DNA of 64,000 nucleotides, from positions 12,883,001-12,947,000 of the forward strand of contig JAZBRS010000059.1 of the NCBI GenBank assembly GCA_037176725.1, written 5' to 3'. The number at the start of each line of letters is the position of its first letter. The stretch's first letter is position 1. The position numbers and the translations under genes are program-made. The stretch comes from Posidonia oceanica (lineage: Eukaryota > Streptophyta > Magnoliopsida > Alismatales > Posidoniaceae). This document shows, piece after piece, positions 1 to 11,264 of the stretch. The notes under the pieces were generated by a model. The model did no database searches. It saw only the letters and a program-made list of their open reading frames with translations, and was not told the DNA's origin.

Positions 1-158
1 CAAACAGTTGGTTAGATTAAGTTTGTTATAGTTGACTAATGACTACAATCCTTACTATATATAGGAATTCCATTAATAAAATATGTAGTCTAAATGAAAC
101 AATTTTAATTAATGTAAGAACCATCTAGATTGGTTGGTCATGAGTGGTTACTAGCCAA

Positions 159-808
159 TAAGGGTGTAAACATTGCGAATACAGAGCAGATCTACTAATA
201 TCTAAATCCAAATCCGAAATTTTTCATCCGCATCCGAATTCGTATCTGTATTCGAATGAATGTTTATTTTGACATTTGTATCCGAACCAGTTGGATACAT
301 CCAAATTCGATTATTATCTGTATTCGATCGAAAAATCCAAATGCGAATAAATCTGTATCTATATCCAATAATCGTCCGATATCAAATATCTAAAATATCT
401 GAAATATCCAAAATATTCAAAATATAGTTAAATGTAAACAATAAATAATAAACCTATAAGATCTTTTCACTAGTATATAACCTATTTTTATAGGAATTAA
501 ATGTAAATAACAAATTAAAATATAAAATTAAAACTAAAAAATATATAAAGATAATTGATTACTTATACATTAGATGGATTCGGATACAGATATAGATGCG
601 AATATTTTACAAATACGAATATTTATTAGATACAGATTTTTTCGAATCAGATGTATCAACATCCGTATTGATGTATTAACATCCGTATTCGATCCAATTT
701 TTTTCATATCTGAGTTTGCTCAGTTGGATTTTTTTAGATAAAAATCCAGAAATTTGAATGCAAATTCGGACTGGATTTTCGAATCTGGGATATCCACTAA
801 CACCCCTA
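159..808. mobile_element. Non-autonomous hAT element, copy A
   Basis: The ends are TAAGGGTGT and ACACCCCTA, short imperfect terminal inverted repeats. They are flanked by near-identical 8-bp target duplications, CTAGCCAA (151-158) and CTAGCTAA (809-816). The body is full of ATCCG/CGGAT-type subterminal repeats (for example 225-260 and 575-700), as in many hAT elements. There is no transposase ORF. The same element sits at the same site in copy B, so insertion preceded the segmental duplication. Confidence 0.85.
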
Positions 809-816
809 CTAGCTAA

Positions 817-3171
817 GCACAATTTGCATGGAAAGTGGTGGTAGAGGTGTTGAAATTGGCACCCATAGGTTGAAAGTTCCCTTAGTTAGAGTTGTTACTG
901 AAATGCAAGTGGACAGTTATCTAATAATTAATTAATAATGAAATTACTAAAAGGTCTAACAGAATCGAATAAATTATCAAACTATGCTTGTAGAATCCAT
1001 TTGCTTAATTATAAGCAAATTAACTGCGTAACAATAGGAAGATACAAAACAAAGCAGGAGTTGAAGGCTAAACTAAAAAGATGCACGGAAACTCAAACAG
1101 TTGACTGGAGACTGCAATAAAATGAAGAAAAGAAGAAACAAGCTAGGGAAGATGATGAAGAAGGAGAAACATATCAAACAAACAAAATCATATCTTTTTG
1201 ATCTTCTTCTCCATTCTTTCCTTCTCCGTGCGTATTGTTTCTCTTCTTTCCCCGTTCTTCTTTCCCTTTTACAGGGAAAACGTGAATCTCAAAGCATAGA
1301 ATTAAAAATAGGGAAAAAAAGGATAGATGGTCAATTATGGCTTCAAGTATGTTCTAGCACTATTCTTCTTTCTCCTAAGCAAATAGCATATAGTAGATTA
1401 AAAAGCAATATCAATTATAGAAGTTGTTGCCATTCAATTCAATTACTGCAATTTACAAAAGATCAATTATGATCTTCTAAATCTCTAACTTTCATCATTA
1501 AATTGAACTTTAAATCAAAACAATCCATAACTAGTCCCCCATCCATCTCAAAACAATAAATTTTGTACCTCTAATTGCTTGTTAATAAAAAAACCGCTTT
1601 TGTTCTACATCTAATCACTCGGATCAAAGAGAACTAAAGACTGAAACAAAGAACTGCGATGATAAGGAGGATAAGAAAGGATGGATTGAACAAATAACCG
1701 AAGAGGTAAGCTCTATTTTTTATTTTTGAAAAAAGAATCGAAGCCGTCAACTCTAATATTTTTTGTTTCATTTCAATCTTGATTAATCCCAATGAAGAGG
1801 TAGGCTCTACTTTTTGTTTCATATTCAGTCTTGATTAATCTCAATTAATATCTTATATTTACTAAACTATTGTTTCAAAATGAGTGGACAACTACAAAAA
1901 AAATTGAAGAAGAAGAAGAGCGAGGCAGATTGAGAAATACAACAAAGGGAATAACCACATAAAATTTGGACTAACAAAGTTTTTATGTTTATGATTTGAA
2001 GATAGAATTTTTCTTTAAAGGTCAAGATAGAATTTATATTGAATACGAGTTACTTACGTTTCAAATAATAATTTCCATCTAAAGAAATGTGAGATAACAA
2101 AAGAAGATGGTAGCTTTTTTCATATGGACATAAGCAAATTATAAGACTCTAAAGACTTTGGATTTCTTCATTTAGACTGTTGAGGATAGCATCTATTGCT
2201 CCTTTCATGTCATGATACTTTCATATTAAAATGGAGATAAAGTTCAAAAATTGCCTTCAATAATTTATAAGAAGATTATAGAACATTGATAACTAGATAA
2301 ATAGATTCTTTGAGTATATCATATTGAATAGAACATACGTTTACTTTTTAATGTGAACTTTGAATTTCAATGACATCTAATTTGTTCGTTGTTTTGAACT
2401 TATATTGTTTTTAACTATTTCTTAAAATTCTATCTTTATTATTTATTTAGTAGTAATTGATTATGGTAAAATGATATGTGACATGTAATTGTGCACGTAT
2501 TTTTCACTAGTTAAAAAATCCAACAAGATTGGTCATTCATGGGTGACTAGTTAACCTCAATTTGCATGCATACAGTCATAGAGGGTGGAGGTTGGCGCTA
2601 ACCCTCGGGATGAGTTGAATATGTTTCTCTAATTGGTTGGAGTTATTATTGTACTAAAAGTGGTCCACGGTATAGTATTTGATTAATACTGATATTACTG
2701 AACTGGCAAAACAAGCAGATCAAGTATCCATTTTACTTTGGCTCACCTAAAAGGGTTTAGCTTAGTTATATGCTTACTGTTATCACCTAGAGTGTTTCTT
2801 TAATTAGTTGGAGAATTTGATTAATTACTTGTAAACATGATATGCTTAGTTATAATCAAGTGGTTGATATAACACTCACCTAGGAGTTTTGAATTTATGC
2901 CCATGAATGGGACTTTGGTTCACAAATTCATACGACAGTAAAATATACAGACTTAATTGAGTTGTATCACCATTTACAAGTTGTAACCAGTAGACAAAGA
3001 AATCTATCTACAAAAGCTAATTAAGATTCCTGTTATTGACCGGCTCATCGACTTGTAATTGCAATAGGCCTCCCCACTTTCTCCTTCAACTCTAATGTGG
3101 TCTACTGGTCTATGTGAATATTAATTGGACGTCGTAGCCTCTTGTCGTTTGTTTGCATCCGTTTTATTTTC
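817..3171. other. No gene recognised (upstream of peptide gene, copy A)
   Basis: AT-rich spacer. Short ORFs near 938-1472 recur in copy B but have different ends and frames there, match no family I know, and lie partly in purine-rich low-complexity sequence (1120-1165). A direct repeat with the core CTTGATTAATC occurs near 1778 and 1832. No RNA gene seen. Confidence 0.6.
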
Positions 3172-3180
3172 TATAAAAGG
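3172..3180 (+). promoter_or_regulatory. Probable TATA box of the cysteine-rich peptide gene, copy A
   Basis: TATAAAAGG lies 78 bp upstream of the start codon at 3258. It is conserved in copy B at 25328-25336 with the same spacing to the homologous ATG. Spacing and sequence fit a plant core promoter. Confidence 0.6.
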
Positions 3181-3257
3181 ACTAGTACCGTAGTAGTCGT
3201 TAACATGAACCTAATCCATACAAACTCATACTTAACTATCTTCCTACAAAGATCACC

Positions 3258-3930
3258 ATGTCCAAGTCCAACACCAATATGTATCGTGGTTGCATGGTGT
3301 TGGGCCTTATGTTGCTAGTCATGACATGGCTGTGTTAGGAATTGGATCTTCCTACGAGATCTAGAAGAGAAGCGAGGAAGAGAAGAAATAAACACACACA
3401 CAGGAACAAACACGAGTTACGTGGTTCGACAAACTGCTACGTCCACGGCCGCACTCTAGAATTTCTATCACTCTATCTCTTGTGTTACAGATTACAAAGA
3501 ACCGCTCTCTTTATATAGTAGAGAACTAGGATATAATCAAACTTCACAACCCAACAGGCTGACCTCATCAATGGATGCTCAAGGTCCATGCCAAGAAAGA
3601 TGTCAACGTCAATTTCACAATTGCCGGACGGGGTGTGGAGGTTCACCTCAATGCAACAGACGATGTAGAGAACTACGCCAATCATGTCTTCGTGACTGCA
3701 CCACCTCCTCCACCATCATCCTCACCACCACCCCCTCCTCACAATCACCTTCTCAAGTACCACCTCCTCCACCACCACCTCCTCCACCCTCGCCACACGC
3801 ATGTCCTCTAAAGTGTCATGCTGCAGATGCTTCATGCAAGGCACGTTGCAGCATCCTCCAACCTTTATGTTATGTCCGTTGTAATCTGGAGTTGGTTACA
3901 TGTACTGCAGGATGTTTGGGAATCAACTAA
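3258..3930 (+). pseudogene. Secreted cysteine-rich CxxxC peptide gene, copy A, split by an LTR
   Basis: The ATG at 3258 opens a 25-codon signal-peptide-like start (Met-Ser-Lys, then a hydrophobic Met/Leu/Val core). A 224-bp LTR (3333-3556) brings a stop codon right at its left edge. Leaving out the LTR and one copy of its 5-bp target duplication, the frame continues at 3562 to the TAA ending at 3930. The mature part has two modules: cysteines spaced C-x3-C-x6-C-x3-C-x5-C-x3-C-x6-C-x3-C, a Ser/Thr/Pro linker with a run of ten prolines, then C-x3-C-x6-C-x3-C-x6-C-x3-C-x6-C-x3-C. Repeated CxxxC pairs recall alpha-hairpinin-type plant peptides, but the short 6-residue spacing is not typical and I do not recognise the family. 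An unbroken downstream ORF from 3571 (119 aa) survives without a signal peptide, so any product would probably not be secreted. Confidence 0.7.
3333..3556. mobile_element. Solo LTR (224 bp, Copia/TRIM-like) with 5-bp TSD
   Basis: It begins TGTTAGG and ends CCCAACA. Perfect 5-bp target duplications GGCTG flank it (3328-3332 and 3557-3561). Copy B has a single uninterrupted GGCTG at the same place. The internal stretch ACGTGGTTCGAC followed by CTACGTCCACGG is a pattern I know from plant Copia LTRs. No second LTR or internal region is present, so it is a solo LTR or the remnant of a very short TRIM element. Confidence 0.85.
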
Positions 3931-4001
3931 GTATTGCATGCATGCAAAGTCTCATGCCGGGCCATTGTAAGGAAGCACCCCATATGCTATCCTAGGCAAC
4001 A

Positions 4002-4045
4002 ACAATAATAATAATGATAATAATAATAATAATAATAATAATAAT
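4002..4045. repeat. AAT microsatellite, copy A
   Basis: Interrupted (AAT)n run just downstream of the peptide gene. It is also present downstream of the copy B gene at about 25994-26023, with a different length. Confidence 0.9.
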
Positions 4046-4284
4046 GCCCATACTTATTATATATGCTGCTGTCTCTGTCTTATATGTTTTCTCTAGCTCT
4101 CAATTTATCTTTATCTTTAAAAATCAAAAAAGATCTTAGCATAATTTCCATTGGTATCAACAATATTAAATAGTCAGTGTGACGTTTTTCATATACATAC
4201 AATGATAAGCTTCCTTTACCTTCAAGAAATGAGAGTGGTAATGACGAAAATTAATGTTTGAAAAGAAGATCGTATATATGAGGT

Positions 4285-4531
4285 TGGTAATGTTTCAAAT
4301 TGCTCGCTACAAGCTTCAATTCGAGAAACTACAGGACAATTGGAGGAAAGATGCATCAGATGCTCAAATGCGTACATCAAATTTATAAAAAATTGAAATA
4401 TAAACCAACAAGGAAATGTAAATCCTGCTAGTTGCAGACAATTTTGGGAAATACATACCTTTGTCAAACTTTTTACCACCAAGGTCCATCCCAATAACCT
4501 CAAAGATATCCTCATAAAGAAGGTCAGCCAT
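4285..4531 (-). pseudogene. RPB8-like RNA polymerase subunit fragment, exons 1 and 2 (copy A)
   Basis: On the - strand, exon 1 is 4531-4459: 24 codons plus one base, starting MADLLYEDIF and ending GGKKFDK, followed by a GTATGT donor. Exon 2 starts at 4328 after a TGTAG acceptor and reads on in phase as VSRIEACSEQFE. This order and the split Val codon match the N-terminus of RPB8/RPABC3 (NRPB8), the small subunit shared by RNA polymerases I, II and III. The sequence leaves the family after Phe-Glu at about 4285, and nothing of the remaining ~100 residues is found nearby. The fragment with its 5' flank (to about 4840) is absent from copy B and matches a longer copy at 17176-18205. It is a captured or transposed gene piece that cannot make the subunit. 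Confidence 0.75.
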
Positions 4532-4640
4532 CCTCCCAAAAAGAAGATGATCGACGAAGGCGGGTTGAGAGTGACGACTTGATCGACGTTCTTCTTGAAT
4601 CTGCAGTGAAGAAGAAGGGAGTGGGGAGTTAGAGAGAGAG

Positions 4641-4737
4641 AGTGTGTGTGTGTGTGTGTGTGTGTTTGTGTGTGTGTGAGTGAGTGAGTGAGTGTGTGTG
4701 TGTGTGTGCGCGCACGCGCACGCGCGCATGCACGTGC
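4641..4737. repeat. TG microsatellite grading into a perfect purine-pyrimidine alternation
   Basis: A (TG)n tract with short GAGT interruptions is followed from 4692 to 4737 by 46 bp of strict purine-pyrimidine alternation, partly CG/CA. It lies in the presumed 5' flank of the RPB8-like fragment. A homologous tract lies at 18000-18043. Confidence 0.85.
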
Positions 4738-4840
4738 TCACCAGCAGCTATGACCTAGGTAGCGGCAACGGTGGTAGATAGAGGATAGAGGAGAGGGTGG
4801 CGGAAGGAGGAGGGTAGAGGAGAGGAACTCATAGAGGGTT

Positions 4841-6443
4841 GTGGAATCATTCGAAATGAACCCAAGGACCCATCAATCGCCCAAGGACCCATCAATCACC
4901 AACTCTAAAGTTAGTCTGAAAAAACTCATCTCTAAAACCTACGCCTTTGGAAAAAAGAAAAGAAGAAAAAAACTAACTCATACTCTCTCTAGTTCTAATA
5001 CTAGGAGCACTCCATCTATCAAGATTACAAATACTTCTTAATTCAATAATCAATGCTAGATTTGAGTGTTCGTAAGTATAGAAAATAATTTTATGATTTT
5101 TTGGAATTTTCTATGATTTTTTTGGATTTTTATGCATCTCTCTGGAACAGTTGCTGTTGATATTCCATTTTGACATTCTCCAAACTCTTTTAGATTGAAC
5201 ACCCTTCATCACTTCCACACTACACTATAGGACACTCTCTCTAGATGCTGGTGTCATTTTTGGGCACATTTTCATGTCCATGCTGTAGAATACAGATTAG
5301 CCTTTGTCCAACATTGGACGTTGCCAAAAGTAGCGTCTAACATTGTTAGCACAATTTGCTTGCTTAGCTTGTCACCTTCTTTGTTTGGATTCATTTTGAC
5401 TTTCCTCTTTTAGAGGAGATTGGGTTTCCTATTTTGGATCCCATTGACTCCATTAAGGCATTCTAAAATCTCTCATTGCTCCTTTACTGACCTTGGTCAA
5501 CAATTTTGATAGGTTATGAGCTGCAGTTCGTTGGACGCTAGCTAGTCAGTGTCCAACGTTGGATGTTGGAAATGTTAGCGTCCAACACTTAACATTTTTA
5601 GCTTTCTACGCTCATTCAACCTTACTTTTTCTTTATTTTGGAAATTTTTTTCGAGTTTGAAATCTTTCTTTTTTTTCTTATTTAAATGTAAATTTCAAAT
5701 TATAATTTAAACTCCAAATAAGTCCAACTAACAACTTAAACATCTAAGTTCAAATTATAAAAATTCAATACATAACAAATTAAATAAATGCAAGTGATAA
5801 CTCCATTTTCTTATTTCCACCACGAACCTTTCCTCAACCACGACCATAACTACATCCATGTGCTTTACTTGGCTCTACATCCATCTCTTGTGTCACCGAA
5901 CCTTCTCCATTGTTGGAGTCAGAGTCATCATGGTCATCAAAGAAGATACATGTTTATATACAAATTTATGTATCACGTGGACCAGATATCAAGGACGTGG
6001 GGACCAGAGATGGAATTTGAAGGAGAGAAGAAGGAGACAAACGTGACAGTTACAACACTTGTGGTGTTGCTAGAAGTCAATTCTACCCAGAGAGACGATT
6101 AATTCATGCATGATTAAAAAAACCCACTGATAGATCAAGTAGGTTTGTGGATTACACCTGAAAACCTATCAGATGCCTAACTTTATAATAAGTTTGGAAC
6201 TAGATATATTTTTATAATAAGTTATTTTTATAATATTATTTTAATATTTCACTATAAAAACACTCTCCTGATAAATAAGACAATGGGAGATTTACGTCCA
6301 AAGAAACATCAAAACACATGCATCAATCAAAATATGTCATTTGTTAGTTGTCACTAATTTGCAAGTGAGAGACAAGCTAGTCTGTTAGTGTACAGTCTAG
6401 TGTCAGCGCATTAGAATATCAATGTGCTAGTAAGTCAGACTCA
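4841..6443. other. No gene recognised; probable old repeat remnants (copy A)
   Basis: AT-rich DNA shared with copy B. The stretch 5280-5620 carries repeated CCAACGTTGGA-like palindromic motifs and may be a decayed element. On the - strand at about 5800-5940 a short reading frame rich in Asp and Ser (its copy B version reads FDDQDDSDPN) may be the end of an old transposase, but this is too weak to call. Confidence 0.4.
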
Positions 6444-6448
6444 TATGT

Positions 6449-9400
6449 TGTAACGATCTCAATGTCGTTATCTCTCAACCTAGCTATCATTTTTTTTTAA
6501 TATTATTAATATTCATAAACTACAGACTAAATTCTCACAAGTACTATAAAGTAGAAATAAAATAAACTTAAATAACTTACTTACCCAGAATCCTTGATGT
6601 GTGGCAGTGTGACTCCTTTCCTATATGCACTAGCAACTCCAGCTCCTATCCTGTACCTGCCAAAAACAGAAACAAACACACATGAGCGACCACTCAATAG
6701 GTCACCCAGCACACACCCTAGCTCGACAAACAACGTCGAGGGAACAGACGTAACTACGCCACGAACAAACAAACACAGGCATCACTCTCCTAGATGCCAC
6801 AACAGGGCACACATCATTGCCCACAAAGCAAACTACTAAAAACATGCATTTAAAAATCATCTTTTCTCTTTTCCTTTCAAAACCATATGCATGTTTTTTT
6901 CAAAATCTTTATGCACACTTGAAATGGCTTCACTAGCCAAATCAAGTCCCAAAACACACGATCTGGTCCACCACACTTTTGGTGCAGACTAGACAACCAA
7001 CCATGTTTGAATACCCTCAATAGCATTCAGAACACACACAACAACACAACAAACACCAAAACACAAAACCAGCGCTGAAACACTGCTCAGCCAAACCAAT
7101 GCGCCTCACTAGCATAAGACCTACGCCCCATAGGCGAGGCCACAAGCACAACAACCACAAACACAAACGAAGGTCGTCACTCGGGCCCAAGCGACAACAC
7201 CCAGCCACAAGCAGTCCACCGAGGCACTACCACGGTGTCCCTGCACTACTTTGGTCGGCTACCTTGTGGAGGAGCGAACCGTCCCGGCCAACAAGCCTCA
7301 CAAAGCCAACCACACAGGAAGGCCAGTCTTGTCTCTCAGCAGGACACCACAAGGAACGCCCTCTAGGTGCCCTAACTCAGTGCTCCAAACCCCTGAGGCT
7401 CTTCACCCCTAGGCTTAGTCCACACTAAGCAGTCTCGGTACCCGTACTAACTAGGGTATCACATCCAGCTACCCAGAGGTCTCATACCCCCTGTGTCTGC
7501 TGCCACGATACACTATGTACAGTCAGTACCTTAGGTCCTCAGCACCCAGAACAAGCAGAGTGTCATACCTCCAAGTCCAGTTGGTACCCCCAACCCGCAG
7601 ACCTCAGCCTCGGCCTCGTGAACGACAATCGATGAGTATCATACCTCCAAGATCCGACGAACACTTACCTCAGTCTCTTGGTCTCAAGACCTCAACTTAG
7701 GCAACACGCCCGACCAACCAGGAATGTCGTCACATCCCCTGATCCCGTCGACACGTCCCTCCAGTATCTTGGTCCGCCACACATAGAAAACACCGAAAAA
7801 CTCTTTCCAAAATCTTTGCCGAACCCATGCATTTTCTTTTCAAAACTCTTTTCGAAAACCATTTCGAAATCCTTAAATGACAATTCAAAATACCTCAAAA
7901 CGCGGCACCAAGTACAGTATAAAACCACGAGCTGAAAGCACAACTCAAAACACAGCCTTGACAGCTCCGTTGTCGAGCCCAGAACCACATTACAAAACAT
8001 CACACAGCAAAGAAGTAAAGGCACCCTTTGGGTATAACATTTACCCATTCGGCACCACACACAAGCAAAGCACTGGTTCCGAAGTTCCAAGGCACTTACG
8101 AGACCGAACACCCACACAGCGGCACCCAAAACACCATGTTCTAGTGCCAAGATCTAATCCTTGATTAACGTATTCCCTAATGTCCATCTATACCAATTAG
8201 GGAAAATCCTAGCATTCCTAGATTATTTAGTCTTTTAATTTCTAATCCTAGCTCAAGTTGGGGTCTTGCTACTAATCCTAACTCATCCCTAATGATTTGC
8301 CTAATCATCATCTTACCCTAATGATTTTATATAGAATTTCAATCACTTAAATGACAAGATTCATTTTAATCCTACAAAACTCACCATAAAATCAAAAAAT
8401 CAAATTCTAATCATCAATTAACAAAGGAACACTATACAGGATCTAGCCTGGTTCGAAACCAGGCCAATCCAAGAGGAATGGGCACCCTAGGGGAGCCCTG
8501 GGTGCCCAGGAGGCGTCCAAAAGGTCCCAGGAAAAATCTCCTGAAAAAAACACGAGACCTAAACGCGGGACCAAAACGCGGGATCAGTAGAAAAGTTCAA
8601 AAAACCAGACAGAACGTAGAACCCAAAAAATCGTCTAGTTTAGGAACTTGAACCGGTCTCAGGATACATACCTACAAATTCCACAAAAATATCCAAAACG
8701 TAGATATTCAAGTCTTCTACCACATGGGACAAAAATCACATCATTTCGATAACTGTAGCTCGGGTTATAAAATCCCAAAGCACAAGATGTCATTCGGCCA
8801 AAAAACCCAAACAGTAAACCCATTAACCCATAAATTCCATAAAATCTACAATAAATCCCCTAAAATCATGAAATCTCTACCATGCATTCACAACATGCCA
8901 GTCTACATATTTGCATCATTTCCAAGCAAAATTGCAAGCAAGGAAGGGGTGTGTACCTTCAAACGACTCACAGCCCTTCTCACCACCGTCGGTGACCCAA
9001 CTCACGGCTCCAGCGTTCTCCTCCGCTCCCAAGCTCCTCGCGACCTCTCTCCCGAGCTTGCACTGGTGCCAGACGTCGATCGAGGCACGCCTCCTCCTCA
9101 CGGCCACCCACTCTCTCCCACTCTCTCACAAACTGAAAGAAGAAGAAGAAGAAACCGGAGGGAGAAGGAAGAAGAAGAAGAGGAGGAGGACGACGACGAA
9201 GGAAGAAGAAGAAGAAGAAGAAGAGGAAGGAAGCTCCACCGTTGCTCCTCTTCAGTTGCCGACAGCCACCCGAAATCGCAGAGAGAGAAGACTGGCAGTT
9301 GCATGGCCGAGGCAACGGCGGCAATCTTTATTCAATTTTTGTGCAAAAATTACGCAAAACCCCCTCCTCTTCCTCACAACTTGCCAATAACCCAAACAAC

Positions 9401-9471
9401 TCCTAAAAATCACACTAGATAAACTCGTGCTAAAAATTCCCTGTTAAATCCTGAAAAATCCGGATATTACA
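6449..9471 (+). mobile_element. Solo LTR (3023 bp), Del/Tekay-like Ty3/gypsy
   Basis: Ends are TGTAACG and ATTACA, with perfect 5-bp target duplications TATGT (6444-6448 and 9472-9476). Copy B has an empty site reading CATATGTGA at the matching position. The TGTAACG/TTACA ends and the ~3 kb length fit Del/Tekay chromovirus LTRs. The many ORFs inside (for example around 7692-8150 and 8724-9422) overlap on both strands and derive from GA-rich or CA-rich sequence. A GAA-rich tract at 9135-9235 lies near the 3' end. There is no internal region, so this is a solo LTR formed by LTR-LTR recombination. Confidence 0.85.
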
Positions 9472-9500
9472 TATGTGACTAGAACTATAGGAAATACTAC

Positions 9501-9950
9501 GTCCCTCTTTGGATGTAGAATAAGAAAAGTAGGAATAAGTGAAAAGTAGTATTGGTATTCTGATAGTATTGTTATTCTGTTTGGAAGTGATTTTCTTTTA
9601 AAGGTGAATAAGTGTGTATAAGGAGATATTCTGGTTTGGATGAAAATTAAAATAAGTATCAGAATAAATATTGGAATAAGTGTAAAACATGTAGATTAAA
9701 ATATGTATACATCATATTATATATGTATTAATTTTTAAACAATAAATAAACACACCGTATACATACATTTATCAGAATAACTTAGCAGAATAACTTTATT
9801 CCACTTATCCTGCGGAATAGCTATTCTAGAATAAGTAAATCAAAATATGAATTACCATTCCGCTTTTATTCTACTTTTTGACTTGTCAAATAGAATTGTA
9901 ATTCCAATTCTGACTTTATTCCACTATTTATTCCAATGCTAAAGAGAGAC
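9501..9950. mobile_element. 450-bp MITE, Tourist-like
   Basis: Terminal inverted repeats GTCCCTCTTTGG and CTAAAGAGAGAC are flanked by a 3-bp duplication TAC (9498-9500, 9951-9953). Copy B lacks it: its sequence runs straight from AATACTA to GAGAATAAC. The ends extend inward as AT-rich imperfect repeats of TGGAATAA type. The 3-bp TSD and the TTTGGATG subterminal motif suggest PIF/Harbinger Tourist-like ancestry, though the TSD is not the usual TTA/TAA. Confidence 0.75.
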
Positions 9951-9953
9951 TAC

Positions 9954-11264
9954 AAGAATAACCACAATGTGCTACAAGATAACATGAAAATACTACAAGA
10001 ATAATAAAAAAACTCTTTATATGTCAAAAATGCCAAAACACCCTCCTAATTAAAAAACAATGGGAGACGTACGAAAAACACCAAAAACTCTTCGTATGTT
10101 TTTTTTTTTTTTGCAAACGGTAGGCACAAAACTCTTCTTATGTCATTCGTTATTTTATTTTTGCAAACGGTAATCCACCGTATATGTGTCATTCGTTAGT
10201 TGTCAAGCTGATTTGCAAGTGAGAAATAGGTTGGCTAATGTATTAGTGCATAGTCTAGTGTGTCAATGCGGTAAAATATCAGTGTGCTAGTGAATATGAC
10301 TCATATGTGATTTGAACTTTAGGAAATACTACGAGAATAACTACAATGTATTACGAGACAACATGAAAATTCTATGAGAATAGAAAAACCTGAATTTGAT
10401 ACACTAAATAGATGTGTCAATAGGCAAGGGCGAAAAAGTTAAAAAGAGTTTAACTATCAGAATAACTCCAATATGGTATAAAAATAGTAGAACACAAGGA
10501 TATACAAACTGTTTAACTATTTTATATTAGGACGCGAAAATGTCAAGAGAATAAAAAAAAAGAGAGTATTTTCCGAATAGTATCTACTGAAAAGAATCTT
10601 GTAGGTGTTTAAGTTTAACTATAAGATGTATCCAATAGTTGAGAATCAAAAAGGCAGAGGAGGCGGAGATGGCAACACAGGCATAGGAGATGGGCAGAGC
10701 AGTACACGTAGAAGGTGGAGCACGTTGGAGGAGCAGAAAGCTGACAACAATGAAGAAGAGAACGAAGCGACGGAAGAGGAAATAAAGGCGACAATGGTGG
10801 AAAGGGACGGAAAGGCGACGGTAGGAGGGTGGGGAGGCAGCTGCGACATCGAGACGACAGCAGCAGGAGGAGGAGAGAGTGGAGGTAATGATGGGAGGAG
10901 GGAGGGAAGCAGAGACGACAGCACGACGATGGCAATGGCATGAGGAGAGAGGAGTTGCAACGGTAGGAGGAGGTGAAGGAGTGGCTGTGATAGAGAGGAA
11001 GGAGGGAGAGAATGAACGGGAGGAGGAGACGAAGGAGGAATAAGTGGGCGGAATTTAATCTTAGCGGTTAAATAATATAGACGTTCAGTTTTTTACGTGT
11101 ATATCTTATAAACACCTACGTATGCTTTTTCTACGTAAAAAAAACAAGGATTTAACACATTAACGTATGTGTCTTTACGTCCGTGTCCCAATTTCTAATA
11201 AAAAAACCCATCCAGGCAGGAAACCAGACTCCACACCGGTACCCCACACCATTCTCCTCCGGCG
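9954..11264. other. Upstream region of BOLA4 copy A
   Basis: It includes a diverged second copy of the block at about 6330-6448 (here about 10180-10320, around GTTAGTTGTCA and ACTCATATGTG), so that block is a local direct repeat. A strongly purine-rich GGAG/GCGA tract spans 10640-11040, also present at 31440-31880 in copy B. ORFs in this tract are low complexity on both strands and are not called. Confidence 0.5.

Noticed and set aside
938..1472. Conserved small ORFs in copies A and B upstream of the peptide gene
   Set aside because: Length and frame differ between copies (123 codons versus 79 for the second), without a domain; similarity is explained by the duplication.
7692..8164. Long overlapping ORFs on both strands around 7.7-8.2 kb
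   Set aside because: They lie wholly inside the 3.0-kb solo LTR defined by its TSD, overlap each other, and show no domain.
8440..8475. Possible tRNA T-arm (GGTTCGAAACC)
   Set aside because: It is only a short palindrome (CCTGGTTCGAAACCAGG); no acceptor, D or anticodon arms around it.
8724..9422. 232-codon ORF with a Lys/Arg/Glu-rich block
   Set aside because: Spans a GAA repeat at the end of the LTR; opposite strand is equally open, as expected of low-complexity DNA.
10605..10960. Purine-rich ORFs upstream of BOLA4 copy A
   Set aside because: Product of GGAG/GCGA repeats, not conserved in frame or length with 31.3-31.9 kb of copy B.
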